Assembly (NCBI RefSeq): GCF_902497625.1
Contig: NZ_CABVGX010000037.1
Span: forward strand, 1-60,580
Source of the DNA: Pseudomonas fluorescens
Lineage (GTDB): Bacteria; Pseudomonadota; Gammaproteobacteria; Pseudomonadales; Pseudomonadaceae
DNA: 60,580 nt
Reading direction: 5' to 3'
This document shows, piece by piece, positions 34,668-43,429 of this stretch. The notes beneath the pieces are model-generated. The model was not told where the DNA came from. It saw only the letters and a list, made by a program, of their open reading frames with translations, and made no database searches. Both the position numbers and the translations under genes were made by a program. Position 1 is the stretch's first letter. Every line of letters starts with the position of its first letter.

Positions 34668-36152
34668 TTATTTCAGTATAGGAAGAGATGCAGCAACCTG
34701 CTTCTTCGCACGCCTCTGCAACAGTATTACCACAGCGATAAAACCCAACGCCATGATTAGGCTGATTTGGTAAACGGTCATCGACATCCAAGGCCCATGT
34801 CGACCAAAATAGAACTGCCATTGGTAGCTTTGAAAACTCATTCCATTTTTTGCAGCAATTCCTATGTAATCCTTCATCCACAAGGAGGGCGCAAATACCA
34901 CAGCCGAAATTGCTAAGCACCATACTCGTGTTAGCCACGCAAAATCCGCAACCGCAAAAATAACCACCGCGATTGGCAGTACACCGATCCACTGGCGAGT
35001 TTCTGATCCATAGGCCAGTAATGGGAGAAATGCAAAGCAGATAATAATCAGCGCCTTGGGAATAGAGCAATCGCGACCGAACGCCCAAGCTAAGCAAGCA
35101 GATATCGCGAGCAATATAACAGGTCCAAAACTGATGAAGTGCGCAATGATCGGCTTAAAAGGAGCGGCCAGCGACTGGAAAAACATATAATCGATTAACG
35201 GGGGCCCTTTGAACCCTCCATTCCAATCGACGCACGTCGTCATTAAAACCGCAGACACTGCAACAGACAAACCTCCCGCTATAAGTCCTCTGAAACTAAT
35301 CGAGCGCCAAGTCGACGGATCCAATAATAATTTGACTCCCAGCCAAATTATCAACAGCAGGGAGATCAGCATCGCGGTGACCGACAGCAGGAACATATCA
35401 GCGCTGGCTGTGGTACCTATCTCGCTGGCTCCATGAGCAATCACGGATGATAAAGGAACGCTATAAATTTTGACTAACAAGATAGCGGACGTTGGCATTG
35501 CGACCAGTGCAAATAACCACAGTGAAAGCTTAGAATTTGCATGGTTGCTCTCGGGCTTTAAAGGGTGTTCATGGGGAAGCGCGGAAAGTATGAATGGGAT
35601 TAAAAATAGGCCTGGCATTACCCAAGTAAAATATGCGCAGAAGGCATATACGGCCCACCTATATGAACAAACCCAGCACCATAGACAGATGCAAACCATC
35701 GCTAACGCAACGTTATCGCTGAGGACCGGATAAAACATAGGCATGCACAAAAATACCCAGCTACAGGTAAGTACTGCAACGGCTATTGTGGCAACCATTT
35801 GTTTAACGTTAAGCCGTAACATCGTGTCGTGGAGCAATGCAGCACCTGTTGAAAGCATGACCACATTTAGGAATAGCTGAATCCAAATTAGGCCCGCCGT
35901 AGGCGCACCTATTGACGAGGCTAGTATGAGAGGAAGAAAACCCGACATACGAATAGTCCGATAAGGGTCATTAAGTATAGGATCTCCTTGACCCAGTGTG
36001 TGAATATATTGAAGATACAGCTGCCCGTCCCACCCTGCTCCGTCGCCAACTGGCACAAAACCAACTATTAGATGCACTAGCAGAAGCAGACCTGCAACGA
36101 TCAACCCACAAAATAAAGAAACCTTATTCAAGTTATAGCTCCAAGCGATCAA
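34668..36152 (-). CDS. polytopic GT-C-like membrane protein, third gene of Gtr cassette
   Basis: The 494-residue membrane protein has about ten to twelve helices and an early luminal loop with acidic residues, FVPVGDGAGWDGQLYLQYIH. This resembles the catalytic first loop of GT-C glycosyltransferases that use undecaprenyl-phosphate sugars. I do not recognise the family. Its start overlaps the gtrA stop by four bases. By position it corresponds to the serotype-specific third gene of gtr cassettes (GtrC), which transfers the flipped sugar to O-antigen. That function is inferred from context. Confidence 0.7.
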   Translation of the reverse strand: MIAWSYNLNKVSLFCGLIVAGLLLLVHLIVGFVPVGDGAGWDGQLYLQYIHTLGQGDPILNDPYRTIRMSGFLPLILASSIGAPTAGLIWIQLFLNVVMLSTGAALLHDTMLRLNVKQMVATIAVAVLTCSWVFLCMPMFYPVLSDNVALAMVCICLWCWVCSYRWAVYAFCAYFTWVMPGLFLIPFILSALPHEHPLKPESNHANSKLSLWLFALVAMPTSAILLVKIYSVPLSSVIAHGASEIGTTASADMFLLSVTAMLISLLLIIWLGVKLLLDPSTWRSISFRGLIAGGLSVAVSAVLMTTCVDWNGGFKGPPLIDYMFFQSLAAPFKPIIAHFISFGPVILLAISACLAWAFGRDCSIPKALIIICFAFLPLLAYGSETRQWIGVLPIAVVIFAVADFAWLTRVWCLAISAVVFAPSLWMKDYIGIAAKNGMSFQSYQWQFYFGRHGPWMSMTVYQISLIMALGFIAVVILLQRRAKKQVAASLPILK

Positions 36153-36547
36153 ATGTTGCGACTGAATATTTTTTTTGAAAGTAGATAGTTCACGGGCACC
36201 ATCAGTACGATACCCACGAGCAAGGCTAACCGCTCGCTGATGCGCAACTGGTCAACGAGGATCCATAGCAGGCTACCTGTCAACATATATTGCACGATAT
36301 AGATGAGCGGAAACAAGAGAATGGATCGCAAACCACGATGACTTTTAAACACCAATGCCCTATTTAAGTAATACGCCAACACCACACCTAACGTATAAGA
36401 AATCGTGTAACTTATCTGGTAGGAGAAGCAGTGCAACAGGAAAAGATAAAGCAAATATGTGACTGACGTGTTAAAGGCGCCAGATAAAATAAAACGCCCA
36501 AACATACCCGGCCCAGCTAATGATTTAAGCACCAGAATTTTCCGCAT
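36149..36547 (-). CDS. gtrA: GtrA family bactoprenol-glucose flippase-like protein
   Basis: The 132-residue four-helix membrane protein of the GtrA family has FGRFILSGAFNTSVTYLLYL, YTLGVVLAYYLNRALVFKS and VPVNYLLSKKIF. GtrA-type proteins move undecaprenyl-phosphate-linked sugars across the inner membrane. The gene sits between gtrB and the GT-C gene. The ATG at 36547 is taken; a GTG six bases upstream is also open, and neither has a clear ribosome binding site. Confidence 0.9.
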   Translation of the reverse strand: MRKILVLKSLAGPGMFGRFILSGAFNTSVTYLLYLFLLHCFSYQISYTISYTLGVVLAYYLNRALVFKSHRGLRSILLFPLIYIVQYMLTGSLLWILVDQLRISERLALLVGIVLMVPVNYLLSKKIFSRNI

Positions 36548-36656
36548 GCGCACTTATACGAACCAAGTAATCCTCGCTGCCCGTGGGCTGAAAATCACTC
36601 AGCGAGACACCGTTTAGGTTTTCGTTTACCTTAAACTGCAGGATTCCGATCACCAT
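36525..36656 (-). CDS. possible 43-residue ORF between gtrB and gtrA
   Basis: The gap between gtrB and gtrA contains an ATG-initiated frame of 43 codons (start 36656) that reads MVIGILQFKVNENLNGVSLS, then DFQPTGSEDYLVRIS. It ends 23 bases inside gtrA in another frame. It could be a small coupling peptide, a relic, or chance. No family is recognised. Confidence 0.25.
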   Translation of the reverse strand: MVIGILQFKVNENLNGVSLSDFQPTGSEDYLVRISAHAENSGA

Positions 36657-36675
36657 CGTGTTTGGTGTATCACAT

Positions 36676-37623
36676 TCACTCACGCTGAGCTCCAAACTTC
36701 TCAACTCGCATGGGGATCGCGTGTGGTCTGCTTTTCGTATTTTCGTAAGTACGCCATGCGTATGACCCTACTACTCCCAAGCCCATTAGATTTAAACTAC
36801 CCAGCAGGGTGATCATTAGCATGGTTACGGCATAACCAGGCACGAGGATTTCACCGCCAAGTTTAGCCGCAATTACGATCACGCCAAAGAACAACGCCAG
36901 TACCGAACCTGCCCCGCCTACGCGTATTAACAGGCGGATTGGCAGATCAGTAAATGCAAATACACTATCCATCATGTAATTTATTTTTTTGCGCAATGTC
37001 CACGCGGACAAGCCATGCTCTCGTTTTTTTCGCAAATATTTTACCGAAGTCCGTCGAAATCCTAGCCAAAAAATTTGTGCAATCAGCGAGCTGTGCCGCT
37101 CCTCGAGCGTCAGCAAAGTGTCGCGAAAACTCTTGTTGCAGGCGAACATGTCTACGCCGCCTAAAGGTATTTCAGGCACTACATAGCGCCGGTACAATCC
37201 CCAGAAAATTTTTGAGGCCAGCTGGCTCAGTACTGGATCGTCTCGTCCTTCGCGAACCCCAACGACGACGTCCATGTTCTGGGTCATCAAAAGCGCGTTC
37301 ATTTCCAGAACTAATTCGGGCGGTTCTTGAAGATCAGCCGCCATTACAGCAAATCGTTCGCCTAAGCCAAGTTGCAAGCCGGTACGAATGGCCATAAAGG
37401 ATCCGAAGTTTCGCGACAGTAGAACCAGCTGGGACCGACAAGCTGTGTTCGGCAGATCGCGCCTTAAAATGTCATAACAGTTGTCCGGGCTGCCGTCCAC
37501 TACAAAAACGACCTCGAGATCATTCTGTAAATGTGCGTTAAGTTGGTCAATCGCCGAGAGTAACTGCGGAATTGATCCTTCATTTCGATAAACGGGAATG
37601 ACCAAGGTTAGCAATACAGACAC
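36676..37623 (-). CDS. gtrB: GtrB-like bactoprenol glycosyltransferase
   Basis: The 315-residue protein has an N-terminal family 2 catalytic domain (LTLVIPVYRNEGSIPQLLSA, VVFVVDGSPDNCYDIL, MAADLQEPPELVLEM) and two C-terminal membrane helices from about residue 230. This is the layout of GtrB and DPM1-like enzymes. GtrB loads a hexose, usually glucose, on undecaprenyl phosphate at the cytoplasmic face. It is first in a gtrB-gtrA-GT-C run on the minus strand, so the locus carries its own O-antigen side-branch module. Confidence 0.9.
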   Translation of the reverse strand: MSVLLTLVIPVYRNEGSIPQLLSAIDQLNAHLQNDLEVVFVVDGSPDNCYDILRRDLPNTACRSQLVLLSRNFGSFMAIRTGLQLGLGERFAVMAADLQEPPELVLEMNALLMTQNMDVVVGVREGRDDPVLSQLASKIFWGLYRRYVVPEIPLGGVDMFACNKSFRDTLLTLEERHSSLIAQIFWLGFRRTSVKYLRKKREHGLSAWTLRKKINYMMDSVFAFTDLPIRLLIRVGGAGSVLALFFGVIVIAAKLGGEILVPGYAVTMLMITLLGSLNLMGLGVVGSYAWRTYENTKSRPHAIPMRVEKFGAQRE

Positions 37624-37721
37624 CCCTATAGATGGCAGAAAGCCCTGAAAACGGGCGAGGTAGATTAGAGTAACACTATCATTTTTTCATAAGACAGAGG
37701 CGCTTACGGAAAATTCGTAGC

Positions 37722-37985
37722 TTAAAAGACTGCGAACACCCCCGAGCTAAGAACTACATACTGCTTTAGTAATGCGTAGAGCCCGATTCGAACAAAGCCA
37801 AGCGAGCCCACCCACCATGCAATCACACGCGGTGGGAAGCTACTCATCTCGCGGGCGAAAAACTGCACTACGGCGGAACCCAGCTGTCCACTGCGAATTA
37901 GATCACGTCGGTCGGCAAATCGCACGGTAGTGCGACATTTACGCTGCATTCGTATAGAATCCGAGCGCGCAACAGCATATACCAA
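37722..37985 (-). pseudogene. possible remnant of a glycosyltransferase C-terminus
   Basis: The minus-strand frame reads FADRRDLIRSGQLGSAVVQF, then PPRVIAWWVGSLGFVRIGLY, and stops at 37722. Its tryptophan pair and amphipathic helices look like a protein end rather than random sequence. The first 20 or so codons lack that character, and no N-terminal domain is present. I read it as the tail of a lost gene. It could also be noise. Confidence 0.3.
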
Positions 37986-38010
37986 TTAGGCCCATAAACA
38001 AGAACAAAGG

Positions 38011-39204
38011 ATGAACATGAGTCCCCCTCTCCATGCTTTGACGTCTCTCAGGTTCATAGCCGCCATAATGGTGTTGTTTAGTCATCTTGGATTTGCGGCG
38101 AGTAGCGAATCTGACACCATTCGATGGCTTTATGTCAGATTCTTTTATGAGGGTTACATAGGGGTTACGTTTTTCTTTATTCTTTCTGGTTTTATTCTTT
38201 CATACTCTTATGACCAGAAATCCAAGGCGAACAAAATCGACTTTATCGACTTCATGTCTGCGCGCATCGCACGGATTTACCCGCTCCATATACTAACCCT
38301 TCTATTGGCAGTGCCTATTTCAGTGATGGTTAGTCTGAAAATGACGCCGCTTAGCAACGCCATCGACACGTTTCTTTTAAACGCATCGCTTACGCAATCG
38401 TTCTCTTACTCACAAGAAACCTATTTTTCATTCAACGCACCGTCTTGGAGCCTTTCAGTAGAAATGTTTTTCTATCTACTGTTTCCAGTCTTTATAAGGA
38501 TGAAAACAACACATATTATCTTTATAGCTCTTTTTATATTAGCCCTAAAGTACTGCACTGACAGAGACGCCGGATCGACCCCCATCCACTATATTATGTA
38601 TATAGCACCAGGCTTAAGAGTCCCGGACTTTATTCTTGGATTAATTTTGTTCAGAATCTTCGATAAATACAATAAGCCTGATGTGATGTTGGCTACAGCG
38701 CTTCAGTTTTCATCCCTTATATTACTGGCAGTAGCGTTCTACTTCGGAAAATATGTAGATCAAAACTACAAATATGATACTTATTACATGATCCCCATGG
38801 GCCTTACAGTTTTGGCGTTCAGTTACCAGAACGGCTGCCTCGCTCGGGGATTATCGAACAAAGCTCTGGTGACGCTTGGAGAGGCAAGTTTCGCGCTTTA
38901 CCTGATCCATCAGTTAGTCATCCGCCACGGCGAGCTCTTAAGGTTGAGCGTGTTTGATATGACGGGCCCAACCAGTGAGATTTTCTTTATCGTAATTTAT
39001 GCGGCTTCAAGCATTGGGCTGAGCTATTTCTTATTCACTCGTTTCGAGATGCGGGCAAAAACGAAAACGTTGAACTTCTTACGGGCAATGAGAAATCCCA
39101 AAAGCGATGAACTGAGTTCACACGAGCGGGTTTTAGAAAGACTTGAAAATAACAATTCGAAAAATCCGGATCTTATTGTTCCACTTCCCGTTCCTACGAG
39201 CTGA
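38011..39204 (+). CDS. acyltransferase family 3 (OafA-like) membrane protein, second
   Basis: The 397-residue acyltransferase begins MNMSPPLHALTSLRFIAAIM. It has the VLFSHLGFA histidine region, FFILSGFILSYSY, ARIARIYPLHILTL and the WSLSVEMFFYLLFPVF motif, with about ten membrane helices and a polar tail of 50 residues. An O-acetyl decoration of the polysaccharide is likely. It differs from the enzyme at 33088, so two different acylations are possible. AAAGG lies just before the start. Confidence 0.88.
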   Translation: MNMSPPLHALTSLRFIAAIMVLFSHLGFAASSESDTIRWLYVRFFYEGYIGVTFFFILSGFILSYSYDQKSKANKIDFIDFMSARIARIYPLHILTLLLAVPISVMVSLKMTPLSNAIDTFLLNASLTQSFSYSQETYFSFNAPSWSLSVEMFFYLLFPVFIRMKTTHIIFIALFILALKYCTDRDAGSTPIHYIMYIAPGLRVPDFILGLILFRIFDKYNKPDVMLATALQFSSLILLAVAFYFGKYVDQNYKYDTYYMIPMGLTVLAFSYQNGCLARGLSNKALVTLGEASFALYLIHQLVIRHGELLRLSVFDMTGPTSEIFFIVIYAASSIGLSYFLFTRFEMRAKTKTLNFLRAMRNPKSDELSSHERVLERLENNNSKNPDLIVPLPVPTS

Positions 39205-39289
39205 TGCTTATGGTCTCCAGGTAATCAACAAACAGCCCCGGTTGTACTACCGGGGATGTAAAATCCCTAAGCCGAGAAGCATGCAAAAA

Positions 39290-39775
39290 TTACTTGTTGC
39301 GTTTAGCGGGTTCAAGAATTTTCGCTGGGTTACCGACCACTGTTACGTTAGGTGGTATTGAACGAGTTACTACCGCACCAGCTCCGATCATCGCATTTTC
39401 CCCAATTGTGATCCCGGGAAGTATCGTGCAGTTGGCGCCAAGTGAGGCACCCTTGCAGATCACAGTTCTATCAAATTTTTCCGGGTATATTTTACTTCTT
39501 GGAAACCGATCGTTAGTGAAAGTTACATTGGGCCCGATGAAGACATCATCAGATATGGTAATTCCGTCCCACACTTGCACGCCACATTTGATAGTGACTC
39601 GATCACCGATGACAACATCATTTTCGATGAAAACGTGATCGCACACGTTACAATCCTCGCCTATCTTGGCAAGTGGTAAAATATGTGTGAAAGCCCATAT
39701 ACGTGAGCCTTTTCCTATATTAGACGACTCACAAAGACCATGTGAGTGTACAAAGTAATTTTTGGGTTCGTTCAT
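39290..39775 (-). CDS. fdtC: hexapeptide N-acetyltransferase (FdtC/QdtC-like)
   Basis: The 161-residue left-handed beta-helix protein begins MNEPKNYFVHSHGLCESSNI and has hexapeptide turns (IGKGSRIWAFTHI, IGEDCNVCDHVFIENDVVIG, IGENAMIGAGAVVT). The pattern is that of QdtC, FdtC and WbpD, which acetylate the 3-amino group of nucleotide sugars. With fdtA, fdtB, the second rmlA and the second rmlB, the locus can build a complete dTDP-3-acetamido-3,6-dideoxyhexose. It stands apart from fdtAB, on the other strand. Confidence 0.82.
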   Translation of the reverse strand: MNEPKNYFVHSHGLCESSNIGKGSRIWAFTHILPLAKIGEDCNVCDHVFIENDVVIGDRVTIKCGVQVWDGITISDDVFIGPNVTFTNDRFPRSKIYPEKFDRTVICKGASLGANCTILPGITIGENAMIGAGAVVTRSIPPNVTVVGNPAKILEPAKRNK

Positions 39776-40153
39776 TTATAGCTATATCCCTAAAGTATGG
39801 CGTGGAACACTTTACTGGTTATATTTAGATCTTTATTACCATTTAACAGTAAGAAATTAGTGAGTATTTTTAGGCCGGGCCTTGACACAGAATTCTGTGT
39901 GCAGCTTCTTTATTTTATAAGCCCAATTCGCATTAACGGACTGGTTAAACGTTGTTTCGGGGTATTCGATTAATCACTCAGACTCAGCCATCGCATTATC
40001 TAGATCATACGCCGGACAAATGACTGCAGGTATGATTGTAAATTCCGATTAGAGCATGGTTTTAGTGAATCTTGAGTAATTGTGCACGACCGGGGACGGC
40101 AAGTTGATGTCATCAAAGGCAAACTGACTGCACAATAACTCAAGATTGTGTAT
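39776..40153. other. intergenic gap with a MITE-like inverted repeat
   Basis: The 378 AT-rich bases between the acetyltransferase gene and rmlA2 hold no gene. The only structured element is the long inverted repeat at 40068-40147. Confidence 0.6.
40068..40147. repeat. 80-base inverted repeat, MITE-like hairpin
   Basis: The arms AATCTTGAGTAATTGTGCA (40068-40086) and TGCACAATAACTCAAGATT (40129-40147) are complementary at 18 of 19 positions. The 42-base centre contains a second perfect palindrome, TTGATG-T-CATCAA. It lies directly after the rmlA2 stop on the minus strand. It could be a miniature inverted-repeat element or a large RNA hairpin ending the rmlA2 transcript. No T-run follows on the minus strand. 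Confidence 0.75.
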
Positions 40154-41035
40154 TCAAAGGGATATCTTGGACTCCCGCGCGATGCTTAACAGATATTGCC
40201 CGTAGCTATTTTTGCTCAACTCAGATCCTATGTTAACTAGCTGCTCTGCTGTTAGCCAACCGTTGTTAAAAGCAATCTCTTCCAAACACGCAATCTTATA
40301 CCCCTGACGTTTTTCGATTGTCTCCACGAAATGCGAGGCTTCCAATAGGCTTTCGTGAGTTCCGGTATCCAGCCAGGCAAACCCGCGCCCTAATAGCTCA
40401 ACGTGTAAATTGCCACGCTCTAAATAAGCTTGATTGATACTAGTAATCTCAAGTTCTCCCCGGGAAGAGGGTTTAACCTGCTTGGCGATATTAACTACTT
40501 CATTATCGTAAAAATAGAGGCCCGTCACTGCAAAGTTGGATTTTGGCTCAACTGGTTTTTCTTCAATAGAGATAGCACATCGGTTTTCACCGAATTCCAC
40601 CACACCAAATCGTTCTGGATCCTTGACTTGATAACCGAAGACTGTAGCCCCCTTTGTGCGATTGACGGCTGCGCGGAGCAGTGGAGTGAAACCTTGTCCG
40701 TAAAAAATGTTATCGCCAAGTACGAGACATACCTGGTCATTACCAATAAATTCTTCGCCTATAATGAATGCTTGAGCTAGTCCTTCTGGTTTATCTTGAA
40801 TTGCATAACTCAGGTTGACACCGATGTTACTTCCATCACCTAGTAGTCGCTTAAATCCATTAACGTCTTCAGCGGTAGTTATGATCAATATATCTCTAAT
40901 CCCCGCCAGCATTAGCACTGAAAGGGGATAGAAGATCATAGGTTTATCGTAAATCGGAAGCAGCTGTTTAGATACACCCTTTGTAATTGGATAGAGGCGT
41001 GTTCCGGAGCCACCCGCCAAAATAATCCCTTTCAT
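40154..41035 (-). CDS. rmlA: RmlA, glucose-1-phosphate thymidylyltransferase (second copy)
   Basis: The 293-residue nucleotidyltransferase begins MKGIILAGGSGTRLYPITKG, with SIEEKPVEPKS and FAWLDTGTHESLLEAS like the first copy. It is AT-richer and clearly diverged. It lies in the O-antigen block with its own rmlB (42356-43429), and a wzz gene between them. It would supply dTDP-glucose for the FdtA/FdtB/FdtC pathway, apart from the rhamnose pathway at 2.5-5.4 kb. Confidence 0.95.
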   Translation of the reverse strand: MKGIILAGGSGTRLYPITKGVSKQLLPIYDKPMIFYPLSVLMLAGIRDILIITTAEDVNGFKRLLGDGSNIGVNLSYAIQDKPEGLAQAFIIGEEFIGNDQVCLVLGDNIFYGQGFTPLLRAAVNRTKGATVFGYQVKDPERFGVVEFGENRCAISIEEKPVEPKSNFAVTGLYFYDNEVVNIAKQVKPSSRGELEITSINQAYLERGNLHVELLGRGFAWLDTGTHESLLEASHFVETIEKRQGYKIACLEEIAFNNGWLTAEQLVNIGSELSKNSYGQYLLSIARESKISL

Positions 41036-41104
41036 GTATTATCCCCTGACAAAGTCTGACTTTTGCAATTTAATTAAATTTAATGAGACAAAAGGTATCT
41101 CCCC

Positions 41105-42172
41105 CTATCTCGTTAACTCGCTCATTCCAACGCTATGATTTTTACGTAAAAATATTCGTAAAAAAGCAATCACCATGCCTATTATTAGGCCTAGTACAGC
41201 GGCCAAAACTATAATTATAGTCTTTTTAGGATAGACCGGGTTTTCCGGAAGAATAATTTCACCGTCCATCCTAAACACTTGAACATTTCTAATATTCGAT
41301 TCTAGCTCCGTATAAAATCTTGATTTTGTTTGTAAGGTTCTGAGTTTATTGATGAATGGGTCATCTGACTTCCGGGTATCAAGATTATTGATTTCAGCTC
41401 TCAGCGCGATAGATCCGCGCATATACAACGGCTGCTCGTCCAAGCTGCCGGCAAATTTAACAGCTGCGTCTCCCGTAACAATCGGCGGTCTCTCCAAGCC
41501 AATAGCTTCCGCGACAACGAGTGCTTCTTGCAATTTGGCGACTGAATCCTGGCGCTCACGCTGTCCCACTTCACGGAACAATATGATCTGCTGCTGGAGA
41601 TTCCGAGCGAGAACATCAGCCTCACTTGAAATATTTTTTACCATCTCATTCTTCGCAAGTTCACTCGCGCGCGCGATAAACTTGCCGATTAACATTGCAG
41701 CTTGTTCAGCGCTCCCATCTTTGGCCGCGACTAGATAACGATCAGGATTATCCTTAGCGGCAGGAGAAACCGTTAAGGCCTTCGAGTAATCTTCGTACAG
41801 ATTCTCTATAGATTTCGAGCGCTCTTCTTCCGATAAAGCCGGAAGATAGACAGTATTAAAAAACTCTCGACGAAGTGAATCCGCCTGCAAGTTCCGCATG
41901 AAAACACCATAGACATCCTTTACCGAAAAAGGGGCCAAATGGTTTTCTGCAGTTCGGCCATAATTGTAGTTTGCAATATCATTTTGCGTAGGAGGCACAA
42001 CAACGACTTTCGCCGCATAGATAGGACTGCTCAAAAAAGCAAATGCCGCCCCCACGACCATTACTGCAATCATAGCGCCGAGAATGAGCAATCGCTGTTG
42101 CCAGAGAGCGATCATCAATATCCTCAGATCGACCTCATTGCCATTAGAGGATATATCTGAATAATTCTGCAT
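41105..42172 (-). CDS. wzz: Wzz chain-length determinant (second copy)
   Basis: The 355-residue Wzz-family protein has an N-terminal helix (LLILGAMIAVMVVGAAFAFL), a periplasmic coiled-coil domain and a C-terminal proline-preceded helix (ILPENPVYPKKTIIIVLAAV). It is unlike the first Wzz in length and sequence. It is embedded between rmlA2 and rmlB2, near ihfB, which is the place of wzz in P. aeruginosa PAO1. Two Wzz proteins could set two modal O-chain lengths. Confidence 0.9.
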   Translation of the reverse strand: MQNYSDISSNGNEVDLRILMIALWQQRLLILGAMIAVMVVGAAFAFLSSPIYAAKVVVVPPTQNDIANYNYGRTAENHLAPFSVKDVYGVFMRNLQADSLRREFFNTVYLPALSEEERSKSIENLYEDYSKALTVSPAAKDNPDRYLVAAKDGSAEQAAMLIGKFIARASELAKNEMVKNISSEADVLARNLQQQIILFREVGQRERQDSVAKLQEALVVAEAIGLERPPIVTGDAAVKFAGSLDEQPLYMRGSIALRAEINNLDTRKSDDPFINKLRTLQTKSRFYTELESNIRNVQVFRMDGEIILPENPVYPKKTIIIVLAAVLGLIIGMVIAFLRIFLRKNHSVGMSELTR

Positions 42173-42355
42173 ACTAAATTAGCCCTCTGAAGTAACTATC
42201 CTGTCTATCTCAGAGAAGACAGGCCCAATAGATCATTGATCAAAATTTCTAGAACCTTGAAACTGTGAATTCTCTTACATAAGTACGATGGTTTTCTTTA
42301 ATGCGGCTCGCGATGCTAAAATCATCCATGAAGATAATTTTCAGCATTGACACAA

Positions 42356-43429
42356 TCACTTACTTGACCGAGCAGAGTAATTCTCATCAAGCCATTTTTG
42401 ATAGCTACCACTCTTCACATGAGCTATCCACTCTGTATTCGTGAGATACCACTCAACTGTTTTCCTGATTCCGCTTTCAAAAGTTTCTTCAGGCACCCAG
42501 CCCAATTTGCTTTGAATCTTGCCCGCATCAATAGCGTAGCGTTGATCGTGCCCTGGTCGATCCTGCACATAGGTGATTAAACCAGCGTGCGGGCAATAAG
42601 GAGAGTCCGGACGCATTTCATCTAGCAGTCCGCAGAGAGTCCGTACAACCTCAATATTTTGCTTCTCGTTGTGACCGCCAACGTTGTAGGTCTCACCGAT
42701 CTCACCTGAGCTAATAACTTGGAATAAGGCGCGAGCATGGTCCTCGACATACAGCCAATCTCGGACTTGATTACCCTGTCCGTAGACTGGCAGTGACTTA
42801 CCTTCAAGCGCATTAAGAATGATCAGCGGAATTAGTTTTTCAGGAAAGTGGTACGGACCGTAGTTATTTGAACAGTTGGTGATCAAGAATGGCAGTCCAT
42901 AGGTACGACCCCATGCTCGGACTAGGTGATCGGAACTGGCTTTACTTGCGGAATAGGGAGAGCTTGGCTGATAAGGCGTGGTTTCTGTGAAAAGATCATC
43001 TGGCCCCTCTAGGTCACCATAAACTTCATCTGTAGACACATGATGGAACCGGAATGTTGCCTTACGCTCGTCGCTCAGAGCTTTCCAATAATGGCGAGCC
43101 GCTTCAAGTAAAGTATAGGTACCGATGATGTTGGTCTGGATGAATTCCGAAGGCCCCGAAATCGAGCGATCTACATGAGACTCGGCAGCCAGGTGCATGA
43201 TCGCGTCGGGCTGATGCTCTCGAAAAACACGATCAACTTCTTCACGATCACAAATGTCAACATGCTCAAATGCGTAGCGGGTGTTGTCGCACACTTCTAT
43301 TAATGATTCAAGGTTGCCCGCGTAGGTAAGTTTATCGACGTTCACGACAGAATCAGTCGAATCGGAAATGATATGTCGGATTACAGCCGAGCCGATAAAG
43401 CCGGCTCCGCCGGTTACAAGAATTTTCAC
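42356..43429 (-). CDS. rmlB: RmlB, dTDP-glucose 4,6-dehydratase (second copy)
   Basis: The 357-residue protein has KILVTGGAGFIGSAVIRHII, HVSTDEVYGDLEGP and YSASKASSDHLVRAW. The start is the GTG at 43429, which directly precedes the Rossmann strand and has AAAGG about 11 bases upstream. An in-frame ATG 108 bases further upstream gives a tail unlike the family. It would feed dTDP-4-keto-6-deoxyglucose to FdtA. It ends the polysaccharide block on the ihfB side. Confidence 0.95.
   Translation of the reverse strand: MKILVTGGAGFIGSAVIRHIISDSTDSVVNVDKLTYAGNLESLIEVCDNTRYAFEHVDICDREEVDRVFREHQPDAIMHLAAESHVDRSISGPSEFIQTNIIGTYTLLEAARHYWKALSDERKATFRFHHVSTDEVYGDLEGPDDLFTETTPYQPSSPYSASKASSDHLVRAWGRTYGLPFLITNCSNNYGPYHFPEKLIPLIILNALEGKSLPVYGQGNQVRDWLYVEDHARALFQVISSGEIGETYNVGGHNEKQNIEVVRTLCGLLDEMRPDSPYCPHAGLITYVQDRPGHDQRYAIDAGKIQSKLGWVPEETFESGIRKTVEWYLTNTEWIAHVKSGSYQKWLDENYSARSSK

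Noticed and set aside
34606..35097. 163-codon minus-strand frame overlapping the GT-C gene
   Set aside because: Lies within the longer 494-codon membrane-protein gene in another frame and has a cysteine-rich, shadow-like composition.
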